In this document: positions 51,285 through 58,764 of the stretch, piece after piece
Numbering within the stretch: position 1 is the stretch's first letter
Layout: each line of letters opens with the position of its first letter
NCBI RefSeq assembly: GCF_000331105.1
Contig: NC_020054.1
Coordinates: 897,847-961,846, forward strand
Source: Fibrella aestuarina BUZ 2
Lineage (GTDB): Bacteria > Bacteroidota > Bacteroidia > Cytophagales > Spirosomataceae
Length of the DNA stretch: 64,000 nt
Reading direction: 5' to 3'
Notes under the pieces: model-generated
What the model saw: the letters and a program-made list of their open reading frames with translations, nothing else
Databases searched by the model: none
What the model was told of the DNA's origin: nothing
Translations under genes and position numbers: made by a program

Positions 51285-53680
51285 GTCGAGTAGGCGGGGG
51301 GCGTTTCCGCCCCCAACCCCTCTAAGAACCGTACATGAAAGTTTCCCCTCATACGGCTCAAGCCTCACTAACGCCCGGCCTTCGTCGGACGCGGTTTCTC
51401 AACGGTAAGCCCAAGGCTATGCACCTTGCGATGGCAGTCAGGGTGCAGCAGGACTCGATTCTCTGACGTATCCGCTCCGCCCAGCACACGAGGTTGGATA
51501 TGGTGATTATGCCAACCCGTCTGGTCAGTGATATACTCCGAACAAACAGGGCACCGCCCCGCCTGTTCGCGCCAGAGATAGCTTAATTGTTCCCTACCCC
51601 GAAACGTAGCTTTCATCCGTTCGGTAAGCCGATGCTCAAAGTACTCTTCCCAACGTACATCAAAAGGATTGACATCCTCTTTAATGCGGATATGACGACG
51701 GATTTTAACATCCGAGGCATAGAACAGATGCGACTCGATAGGCTGACCGTTCGCTTTAATGACTTCGCCACTAAACGTCCAGTTGCGCGTGCCGTGTCGC
51801 TTAAAATATTTCTGTCTAATCCACCGCTTTCCCTTTTTAGGGTGCCGCCGAATTGACCACCGCCACAAACAACGGAAGAGTTGCGTGTCCAGCCACTGAA
51901 AGGTCTTCGAGCTGCACACATGCCGGTAGAAGTATGCCCACCCCTTGATTTTAGGATTGAGGTAAGCAATCAACTCACTGGCAGATGCGGCTTTATTGGC
52001 CTTGATTAGCTGGCGCATCGACCGGACAAAAGCGAGTAAACTCTTCTTGGCCGGTTTGATGAGCAACTTTCCGTTAAACTTGCGAAAGGTGAACCCCAGA
52101 AAGTCAAACCCTTCCGTGATCGCCGTTTGCCTGGTTTTCGATTCAGAAAGTCGCAAGCCCCGTTTGCTCAGGAAATTACAAACGACGGGCTTAACCTGTT
52201 CTTCCAGTTGCTGGCGACTGATACCCGTAATGATAAAATCATCGGCATACCGTACCAGCCGAACCTTGGGGTTGAAGCCCCGGTCAGGCCGTTTGTAACT
52301 CTTGGCAAAGTGAGCTGCTAATTCCTTGGCTAAACCATCTAAGGCCATGTTAGCTAGTACCGGCGAAATGATGCCACCCTGCGGAGTGCCTTCCGTAGTG
52401 GGCCACCAATTGCCTTTTTCGATATAACCCGCTTTAAGCCACTGACCCAGAATGGTCTTCTCCATCGGTATGTGCTGGAGCAACCAATCGTGGTCGATAC
52501 GGTCAAAGCAAGCTTCAATGTCGGCTTCCAGTACCCATTGGGGGCTGTCCTGACGACTCAGCAGACCAAAGCAGCGTTCCACCGCGTCGGCTACTTGCCG
52601 GGCAGGGCGAAAGCCGAATGAGCAAGGGTCAGCCGTCGTTTCGGACACGGGTTGTAAGGCCATTAGATGTAAGGCCTGCATCGCCCGGTCTTTCATGGTT
52701 GGGATACTCAGCGGTCGTTGTTTGCCATTGCGTTTGGGAATGTAAATACGTTTGAGCGGCTGAGGACGATACCCTCGACTTCTCAGCTCATCGATGGCTT
52801 GTCGTTTACGAGGTGGATTGGTCCAAAGTTGGCCGTCCACACCACTGGTGCGTTTGCCTTGGTTTTCCGTCACTCGTCGTACCGCCAAGGCTTTGGCACT
52901 GAACGAGCGGGTGAGCAGTCGTTGTAAGGCCTTAACCTTACCCCAACGGCCCGCCTGAATAGCCTTCACAATACGTGCCTGAAGCCGCTTAACGAGTTGG
53001 TTAGCCTGTTGCCATTCAATGGCAAACCAGCTTTCTGCCTCGTCGGAAACCGCACCAGTTGTGCCTTTCGGCCCTTCCGTCATCTGCTTTGCTTCCTGCA
53101 TTGGTTGGTCAGTTTATCTTGTGAAGTGAGACCAGATGGAAGTAGGCCCGCTTTCACGTGGGGCGATATTTCAGTCCCTATCCAATCCATTACAGACTGG
53201 CCTTCGCTTTCTCCATCCTCCTTTACCCGCAGTTTCATTGAGTTTCCTCGCAGAAGCCCTACCCTTGTGGGAAAACTACGGGCTTACCGTGTTTCGAGTT
53301 CTGAACATCGAATGGGTTAGGCTCTTTCTTTCCGCCGGTGGCCTCTTCGTCCACGGTTGGGGAAACATTCAGCCCCAACACCGCGCCACAGTACCTTTTG
53401 GTTCAAGCCTATCAGCATCATTTGGCTTGTTCTGCAATAACGGCGTTTATCGAAAGTTCACTTGAATTAGCCTTATCATTCACGCTTGCCCTATTCCGTT
53501 TGATGCTAACGGAACCACCTTCCTCTCACGATTGAGGTGGATTTCGGTACGTTGTCCGAATGCTTAGTACGGGCAGTTACCCACCCGCACGTCTTCGTAG
53601 CGTACAGCCAGTGGCATGGCTGGTTTTGTCGCGGGGCGACCCCGGCAAAACAATTCAGAACTCAACTTTTCACGTCGCAC
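51285..53680 (-). mobile_element. Group II intron inside umuC
   Basis: The intron RNA begins GTGCGACG at 53680 (the GUGYG rule) and ends ...CTCGAC at 51285 (AY end). A 34-nt domain V lies at 51326-51359, with the typical GAGCCGTATGAGG / catalytic bulge / TACGGTTC hairpin. Domain VI is at 51285-51325. The length is 2396 bases. The intron-encoded protein occupies 53101-51368, so domains I-III lie at 53680-53102. The exon junction falls exactly between codons 10 and 11 of umuC. The encoded protein and RNA core look intact, so this copy may still be mobile. Confidence 0.93.
51368..53101 (-). CDS. ltrA: Group II intron reverse transcriptase/maturase with HNH endonuclease domain
   Basis: The 577-residue protein is complete. 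The reverse transcriptase region begins about 80; [20 protein letters not shown] leads to [32 protein letters not shown] and [20 protein letters not shown]. The active-site YADD is in [14 protein letters not shown]. The maturase (X) domain covers about 340-470 ([20 protein letters not shown]). The C-terminal HNH zinc endonuclease has [20 protein letters not shown] and [11 protein letters not shown]. It helps the intron RNA fold and splice and drives target-primed reverse transcription. It reads on the same strand as the intron, upstream of domain V. Confidence 0.95.
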   Translation of the reverse strand: MQEAKQMTEGPKGTTGAVSDEAESWFAIEWQQANQLVKRLQARIVKAIQAGRWGKVKALQRLLTRSFSAKALAVRRVTENQGKRTSGVDGQLWTNPPRKRQAIDELRSRGYRPQPLKRIYIPKRNGKQRPLSIPTMKDRAMQALHLMALQPVSETTADPCSFGFRPARQVADAVERCFGLLSRQDSPQWVLEADIEACFDRIDHDWLLQHIPMEKTILGQWLKAGYIEKGNWWPTTEGTPQGGIISPVLANMALDGLAKELAAHFAKSYKRPDRGFNPKVRLVRYADDFIITGISRQQLEEQVKPVVCNFLSKRGLRLSESKTRQTAITEGFDFLGFTFRKFNGKLLIKPAKKSLLAFVRSMRQLIKANKAASASELIAYLNPKIKGWAYFYRHVCSSKTFQWLDTQLFRCLWRWSIRRHPKKGKRWIRQKYFKRHGTRNWTFSGEVIKANGQPIESHLFYASDVKIRRHIRIKEDVNPFDVRWEEYFEHRLTERMKATFRGREQLSYLWREQAGRCPVCSEYITDQTGWHNHHIQPRVLGGADTSENRVLLHPDCHRKVHSLGLTVEKPRPTKAGR

Positions 53681-53706
53681 GAAATTATTAGCATCTAGTA
53701 GTGCGA

Positions 53707-54182
53707 TCATAGGGCCGTATTGCGGGAGGGTTTGAAAAAGACGCGTATCACCTCACCTATAATGGAGGCGCGCTCGTCGGGTTGCACGTAGATTGGCAAG
53801 TGGTTGGCGTTGGCGGGTATCAAGACAACCAGCGCCTCTTTATGCACAACCGCCTGACCACGTACTCACCATCAATCCACGCAACAACGACCTTTCCATG
53901 TAGGTAGCCGGGTGAATTGTCGATGGCACAATCGACAATCAGAATGTCACCCTCATAGATACGCTCATCAACCATGCAGTCATCCGCTACCCGGTAGAAG
54001 TAGGTAGCTTCAGGGTGAACAATACAGAGTTCGTCTAGGCTCAGTACCTTTTCGATGTAGTTGTCTGCCGGGGAAGGGAACCCGGCATGAACATGGGATA
54101 GGAGCAAAGGAATTAAGTGGCGATGCTCAACGGTAGCCCGCACTAGTTCGCCCGGTTTAAACCATTCTTTTTCATTGGTCAT
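53707..54182 (-). pseudogene. umuD: umuD-like S24 protein, frameshifted and with lost active-site residues
   Basis: The frame from ATG 54182 runs to a stop at 53820. The C-terminus (ALVVLIPANANHLPIYVQPD and so on to 53707) continues in another frame, so about one base has been lost near 53835. The self-cleavage site HAGFPSPADNYIE is present. The nucleophile motif reads FYRVADDCMVD where functional UmuD/LexA have G-D-S-M, so Ser is Cys. The lysine motif reads GEYVVRRL where K is expected, so Lys is Arg. Both catalytic residues are gone, consistent with decay. It is upstream of umuC with a 4-base overlap, the normal umuDC arrangement. Confidence 0.85.
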
Positions 54183-54280
54183 GTATTGTATAGTGGCTAA
54201 ATAGTAATGTGACCGCTATATTATAGTTTTAGGATACATATCACAACTAAAACACATACACCAAAGTTTGTGTAAATAAA

Positions 54281-54314
54281 AAAAGGCCGGGAGAACCACC
54301 CACCCAGGCTACTG
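54281..54314 (-). terminator. GC-rich hairpin with U-tract (copy 1)
   Basis: On the minus strand a CCTGGGTGGG / CCCGGCC stem is followed by eight T residues, 40 bases past the T9SS protein stop. The same motif recurs at 55741-55800. Confidence 0.65.
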
Positions 54315-54354
54315 AGTCATTTGTATCTGAAAGAGGCACACGATCAAATATTCA

Positions 54355-55569
54355 TTAATACTTGATGTAAGGCAGTGTTCTAGATTTCATACCTGATGTT
54401 TGGACTTGAATAAAGTATGTACCTGCTGGTTCATCTGCTAACCTCAATACCCATTTAGTTACAGGTTGCGCAAAATCATAGTGATTTACCAATGTTCCCC
54501 TTACAGAGCGGACGGTGATACTGTTGATTAATGTTTCGGCTTCTACATCTACAAAACCAGCACCTGGATTGGGATATATGACTAATCGAATCGAAGAAGA
54601 CGGTAGAACGCCCAACGGTACAAACGATGCAGACAAGCTAGTTAATATCGAGTAGGCTCCACCCACGGCCACCCAACGGCCATTGGCGTAATGCACGGCG
54701 TTTATACTGTTGGTAGAAGGTATATCAACCCCTTGCCAATGAGTACCATCGGTTGACGCCCACAATAAATGGCGTCTCGTGTAATCATTACCAACAGCCA
54801 ACCAGTACCCATCACCGTAACTGACGTTGCTAACCGACATGTCTGCGTTTATCCTCAGCTCCGGCCAATTAATTCCATCCGTTGAAGTGAGGTAATAACC
54901 ATCAATATCGCCAGCTACATACAATCCAGCCCCGTAAGCAATTGAAGTAACAAAACTGGGTTTTCCTTTTAGTGAACGAGGGGTCCACTCTAATCCATCC
55001 TTTGAGGTAGCTATTAGATTGCCACCGACTAAATACCAAGTGTTATTGATGTATTCCACTCTATTCAGGCCATAAGATAGTTGTTGGGCAATTGGCTGAT
55101 TTGTCCAATTTATTCCATCAGTAGAGGTGTACATTATGCCGTATCCTACACGGACATTATTTGTCTTACCAACGGCGACCCATCTATCTGCTCCAAAATC
55201 AACTCCGCTAAACCCGTTTGCAGGGTCAGTTACATGAACAGTCCAGTCAATACCATTAGGTGAGGTTATTGTAGTCCCATTGCTGCCAACGGCAACCCAC
55301 TGCCCCGGCCGATGAGCAATGGCGGTCAAATCCTCCTTGGTGTTTGAGTTGCGGTTTGTCCAAGTGGAACCGTCTATTGATGTCATAATTTTTCCGCTGC
55401 TGCCTACGGTGATCCACTGTCCATCGCCGTAATTGACCGAACTGAAACCACTCGCATTTGATGCCGCCGTAGACGATGAGACTACCGTCCATTGTAGTTG
55501 GGCTTTGGCCACAGGGCAAAAAAGTGAACATAGAAAAATCGTGTATAACCAGAGTAAATAGTTTCTCAT
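54355..55569 (-). CDS. T9SS-exported repeat protein
   Basis: The 404-residue protein has a signal peptide (about 1-23, ending PVAKAQ) and six or seven repeats of about 45 residues of the form (I/F)xxVxYGxGxWVAVGxxxxIxTSxDGxxW, for example QWVAVGSNGTTITSPNGIDW and RWVAVGGAYSILTSL. These are beta-propeller-like blades. The C-terminal T9SS type A sorting domain starts LVIYPNPGAGFVDVEAE and ends PAGTYFIQVQTSGMKSRTLP. Such proteins are secreted or surface-attached by the type IX system. Base composition is lower in G+C than the flanks, as in the surrounding island. Confidence 0.85.
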   Translation of the reverse strand: MRNYLLWLYTIFLCSLFCPVAKAQLQWTVVSSSTAASNASGFSSVNYGDGQWITVGSSGKIMTSIDGSTWTNRNSNTKEDLTAIAHRPGQWVAVGSNGTTITSPNGIDWTVHVTDPANGFSGVDFGADRWVAVGKTNNVRVGYGIMYTSTDGINWTNQPIAQQLSYGLNRVEYINNTWYLVGGNLIATSKDGLEWTPRSLKGKPSFVTSIAYGAGLYVAGDIDGYYLTSTDGINWPELRINADMSVSNVSYGDGYWLAVGNDYTRRHLLWASTDGTHWQGVDIPSTNSINAVHYANGRWVAVGGAYSILTSLSASFVPLGVLPSSSIRLVIYPNPGAGFVDVEAETLINSITVRSVRGTLVNHYDFAQPVTKWVLRLADEPAGTYFIQVQTSGMKSRTLPYIKY

Positions 55570-56000
55570 CGCGCAAACGTTGTTACCGTGAAAAAGGGCT
55601 AGTCAAAAATAGCGCTTATTACGTGATCTAAATCAGGCCGTTATGGGCCGTTTAGAAACATTACTAGAGGGTACGTCTGTCAATTATAAAAGTCGCAAGG
55701 GCAACAAAAACGGAGAGGCATCCACTGATTGTTGACTATAGAAAAAGGCCGGGGGACCCACCCACCCGGCCTACTGAACCGGGGACCCACCCGCCCGGCT
55801 CTGACTAAACTAAAAGCCAATGAAGACCCTTGATAGATTGTAAAGGTACGCATACAGGTATCGTATCTTTGACTCTTCATCTAATATGGCACGAGTTTCC
55901 TTTGTGGGAATCAACCTATATATGACAAGGGGAACAAGTTTTGGACGCTCTAGAACTTATGCGTCTATAGCTTGCCCAATCGAGTAAAGACTACTTATCA
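55570..56000. other. Long gap with duplicated GC-rich hairpins and promoter
   Basis: No convincing gene. Bases 55741-55800 carry two head-to-tail copies of a CCGGGGGACCCACCCACCCGG-like block, related to the hairpin at 54281-54314 and oriented the same way. A TATCTTTG (55864-55871) is a good -7 element for the following gene; a 33-codon frame at 55886-55987 could be a leader but has no support. Confidence 0.55.
55864..55871 (+). promoter_or_regulatory. Bacteroidota -7 element upstream of the YD-like lipoprotein
   Basis: TATCTTTG matches TAnnTTTG and lies 129 bases before ATG 56001 on the same strand. Confidence 0.45.
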
Positions 56001-57107
56001 ATGACAAAACATCTAGCCTTCGCTTTATTCTTTTTAACGTGTACCCTTGGCTGTAAGCATAATCCGACTGACGTTGATCCAAAAGGCGATGAAACCGCTA
56101 AGAGATGCCGGTTGCGTGTATTCACCTCTACTAACGTAGATTATCAAGGCAAAACGCTGACGACATATTCGATGAATTATGACGCACAGGGAAGGTTGAC
56201 AGGTGCCAAACGGGTTGTAACCGACCCTAATTCGGCAACACTTTCCACTTACTCTGACAATTATGAGTATGATGCCAATGGATACGTCGTTAAACGAACG
56301 TATGCTGGCTCGTATGATTACAAGTTGTATGGGCAGCCTGGGATAACCACCATCAAGTTGGCTGGCAACTGGATATTAACCTATGATTCAGCAGGACGTG
56401 TCAGCGAAATCAGTCAAGTAGAAGACAGTGATTACATTGCGTCTAGTACAACCAGTGCTTCTAGAACAGGTAAGCTAACTTACACGTATGATGCCGCCGG
56501 TAAATTGAAGACCTTCACCCAGGTATTTACGTCTATTCCAAATGACAAATCTAAGCCTGCTCAGACGGAACGGAAGGAAACCACTTTTACCAATGGCATC
56601 GCCACTAAATTCACTCAAGTACCATTAGGAGGTACTGTAGCAGAAGAGCCGTACGAGCTAAATGCGCAAGGGTTAGCCGTAGCTCGAAAAGCTGATGGAA
56701 AGGTACTTACCCGCTATACGTACGATTCGCGTGGTAATCTGCTCAGGAGTGAGAACGTAGCTGACCTCACGTTAAACTCTGTAACCATTTATGAGTACGA
56801 TGATAAACCCAAATCTACCTTGCCCTCTGAAGGAGCGCTTAATCCATTCTTAGGCGGGCTGATTTTTGGAGGCGCTAAAGGGCATCCAACTTTCGTACCG
56901 GTTGGTGCAACCGATGCTTCGCAGAACAATATAGCCAAAGTGACATTCGGGTATCTCAATCCTGGCGGTCAACTTACGCAGAATACTACTTGGACATATA
57001 CACATGCTTACAACGCGAAAGGTTTTCTAACAAGTACAACCATGAAGCATTCGGCATCACCAGATTATATTAAACAGGACAACTATGAATATGCAGATTG
57101 TCAGTGA
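56001..57107 (+). CDS. Lipoprotein with YD/RHS-like repeats
   Basis: The 368-residue protein has a lipoprotein signal (LFFLTCTLGC, Cys18). It then carries degenerate tyrosine-aspartate repeats such as TYSMNYDAQGRLTGAKRV, YEYDANGYVVKRTYA, ILTYDSAGRVSEISQVE and LTYTYDAAGKLKTFTQ, with RYTYDSRGNLLRSENV near the end. Rhs/YD repeats fold as beta-shells or carbohydrate-binding scaffolds. There is no toxin tip or transmembrane domain. It is A+T-richer than the core genome and lies in the island downstream of umuDC. Confidence 0.75.
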   Translation: MTKHLAFALFFLTCTLGCKHNPTDVDPKGDETAKRCRLRVFTSTNVDYQGKTLTTYSMNYDAQGRLTGAKRVVTDPNSATLSTYSDNYEYDANGYVVKRTYAGSYDYKLYGQPGITTIKLAGNWILTYDSAGRVSEISQVEDSDYIASSTTSASRTGKLTYTYDAAGKLKTFTQVFTSIPNDKSKPAQTERKETTFTNGIATKFTQVPLGGTVAEEPYELNAQGLAVARKADGKVLTRYTYDSRGNLLRSENVADLTLNSVTIYEYDDKPKSTLPSEGALNPFLGGLIFGGAKGHPTFVPVGATDASQNNIAKVTFGYLNPGGQLTQNTTWTYTHAYNAKGFLTSTTMKHSASPDYIKQDNYEYADCQ

Positions 57108-57134
57108 TTACATGTCAAACACTACTATTTTCTC

Positions 57135-57156
57135 AATCCGTCTCCTAATCAGTCAC
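57135..57156. repeat. Candidate right boundary repeat of the island
   Basis: It matches 50904-50925 at about 19 of 22 bases in the same orientation. It lies 27 bases past the lipoprotein stop, after which base composition and gene types change again. Confidence 0.4.
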
Positions 57157-57274
57157 TTAGGCTATTTTTTATAGTTAAGTGGTTGACTATCAGGGATAAT
57201 TCGCTATTGTGTTTAACACGATGCCAGCGAATTAGCCTTTTTAGTTTGGTAGTAATTGCCTTACAACCCCATAG

Positions 57275-57306
57275 AAAAGGCCGGAACGTGATGATCCGGC
57301 CTTTTT
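57275..57306. terminator. Bidirectional terminator
   Basis: The AAAAGGCCGGA arm pairs with TCCGGCCTTTTT around a short interior, between the convergent lipoprotein and small membrane protein genes. Confidence 0.8.
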
Positions 57307-57427
57307 ACTAAGGATGCTTATTTGCAAATCACAAATAAAGGAGTCGTAAATGAACAAGGTGGGTTGTTGACTAGCTACAAACTAGTTCAGCGTGGGAAAC
57401 AAACGTAAACCGCTAGCGGCTACTTAC

Positions 57428-57589
57428 TCAGACTCCCCTTCCTTGGATCAATCGGAAGATCACGGCGATGATGGCAATCACCAGCAATACGTGAATGAGG
57501 CCTCCAAGTCCAAAACTATTGAAGCCTAAAAAGCCTAATAGCCAGATTATTACGAGGATGACGGCTACCGTATAAAGCAAATTTCCCAT
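57428..57589 (-). CDS. Small membrane protein, lmo0937 family
   Basis: The 53-residue protein (MGNLLYTVAVILVIIWLLGF, then LGFNSFGLGG and LIHVLLVIAIIAVIFRLIQG) has two membrane helices joined by a Gly/Phe/Asn turn. It matches the short lmo0937-type proteins common in Bacteroidota, often multicopy. Function is unknown; expression is frequently stress-related. It is read from ATG 57589. It is a separate transcription unit ending at a bidirectional hairpin. Confidence 0.85.
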   Translation of the reverse strand: MGNLLYTVAVILVIIWLLGFLGFNSFGLGGLIHVLLVIAIIAVIFRLIQGRGV

Positions 57590-57915
57590 GATAGTAAGAT
57601 TAGTTGTTGTTCTGACGAAACAGGACCAGGACCCGATGGTTTAGAGAAACTGATTAAGTGGTTCTACACAACTTGTATAACGCATTAATAAATTTTTACG
57701 GTTCTATTACTTTGTTTATGTCTAGTTTATGATGCGTGAATAACACTTTACTAGAGATACTATTTGTGGGAAAGGTGTCTATTTTTAGTGTTCACTCATG
57801 AGTTTAAGAAGTTGATCACAAGGCAAAACTTTTTTGTAAACTCGTAGTTTACAAGTTAATTGCGAGGCTACTATGTAGCTTGTTTAAAGCTTGTTAAGAC
57901 ACAAAATTGACAGTC
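57590..57915. other. A+T-rich divergent gap, no gene seen
   Basis: About 325 bases of low G+C. A short perfect inverted repeat TTGTAAAC/GTTTACAA (near 57835-57855) could be an operator. TACTTTG (near 57709) and TATTTGTG-like sequences are weak promoter candidates. I see no RNA gene. Confidence 0.4.
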
Positions 57916-58125
57916 ATGAATAAGACGCTTTACCTTTTTTTGTTGCTGGTTGGCTCCACCGTAACATTCATTTGGTATTGCGCGGCCCTCGTTGATCTCA
58001 TACAGGATCATACAAGTGGATTTTACGAAACACATCGGTCAGAGCAGTTCATTGAGATTACTGCGGTTGTGCTTTACACTTATTTTGGCTTTCGTTTTTG
58101 TCAACAGAAAATAGGCTTTCACTGA
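57916..58125 (+). CDS. Small membrane protein, unknown
   Basis: The protein has 69 residues from ATG 57916; a TTG at 57907 would add three residues. There is one N-terminal hydrophobic segment (LYLFLLLVGSTVTFIWYCAA) and a second near the C-terminus (ITAVVLYTYFGFRFCQQ). No family is recognised. The A+T-rich surroundings and lack of partners make even its reality moderate. Confidence 0.5.
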   Translation: MNKTLYLFLLLVGSTVTFIWYCAALVDLIQDHTSGFYETHRSEQFIEITAVVLYTYFGFRFCQQKIGFH

Positions 58126-58269
58126 CCTTTGTTTGTAGGTACAAAAACTAGTCTCATTCTATTTCAGCTACAATTGATAAGGTATCCCTATCAGGGTCTT
58201 TATAGCAGACTAGCACAAGTAGCCCTTCGTTGATGACATGCCGATAGCCCGGTAGTCGGTTGAATAGCT

Positions 58270-58277
58270 TATTTTTG
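58270..58277 (+). promoter_or_regulatory. Bacteroidota -7 element four bases from the gene start
   Basis: TATTTTTG matches TAnnTTTG and ends four bases before ATG 58282, another leaderless-type arrangement. Confidence 0.55.
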
Positions 58278-58281
58278 TGCT

Positions 58282-58674
58282 ATGAAATCCATCACGGCTT
58301 TCTTCCTGGGCATGCTGATACTGGCTGGTAGTCTGTTCCCGCAAACAGACGTGGAAGAGGTCTATAAAATCCCCGGATTGCTAGCCCACTATCAGGTGCA
58401 TAAGCAGGCCGCCGGTAGTGATTTCAATTTCTGGCAGTTTCTCGACATGCACTATAACCCATCGTCGGAACACGCCAAGACCCCGCATAAGGGCGTCAAA
58501 ATTCCCTTGTTCAACCACCTGTCGTTAGGGCTTGTTTTCACCCTACCTCAACCTCAACGTCTGTTCGTTGATTTGCTGGTTGAACGGCTTGTCTACCAGC
58601 CCCATTTCTCATACCAGAATCTCTATTGCTTCCGGGCAGCTGCTTGGCTGTTTCAGCCCCCTCAGCTCGGGTAA
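58282..58674 (+). CDS. Exported hypothetical protein ahead of the metal-efflux operon
   Basis: The 130-residue protein has a signal peptide (about 1-18, ending AGSLFPQ). The mature part has DVEEVYKIPGLLAHYQVHKQ, FNFWQFLDMHYNPSSEHA and a C-terminus ending LFQPPQLG. I recall similar small exported proteins upstream of CzcA-type pumps in Bacteroidota, so a metal-related role is likely. It has several His and could be a metal-responsive periplasmic protein. It lies 90 bases upstream of the CusA-like gene and likely heads that operon. Confidence 0.65.
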   Translation: MKSITAFFLGMLILAGSLFPQTDVEEVYKIPGLLAHYQVHKQAAGSDFNFWQFLDMHYNPSSEHAKTPHKGVKIPLFNHLSLGLVFTLPQPQRLFVDLLVERLVYQPHFSYQNLYCFRAAAWLFQPPQLG

Positions 58675-58764
58675 CTCGCTTTTTGTATTGGTCTGTAGCG
58701 CGCCATCACGCCCATAACCGTGTGATGTCCTTGCTGGCTATTTCATTATCAACGAGTTATCTGT

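Larger units (their letters stand above)
50931..53710 (-). pseudogene. umuC: umuC-like translesion polymerase gene: split by a group II intron and truncated
   Basis: Exon 1 (53710-53681) encodes MIALLDANNF. After the intron (53680-51285), exon 2 (51284-50931) resumes with [20 protein letters not shown]. Joined, these restore the standard Y-family N-terminus. Exon 2 retains [34 protein letters not shown] and the catalytic [14 protein letters not shown], but ends QLRVN-stop, about 128 residues into a family near 420. The polymerase thus lacks most of the thumb and all of the little-finger domain and cannot be functional even if spliced. The start overlaps the umuD stop (ATGA). Confidence 0.88.

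Noticed and set aside
50931..51368. Stand-alone umuC-like gene of 145 codons starting at 51368
   Set aside because: Its first 28 codons are intron domain V/VI sequence; the true coding part begins at 51284 after the intron.
55886..55987. 33-codon frame after a good promoter element
   Set aside because: Too short, with no recognisable product; possible leader only.
57107..57156. Second copy of the tRNA-Arg 3' end as a right attachment site
   Set aside because: I searched by eye for the T-arm/acceptor sequence near 57 kb and did not find it; only the weaker AATCCGTC block matches.
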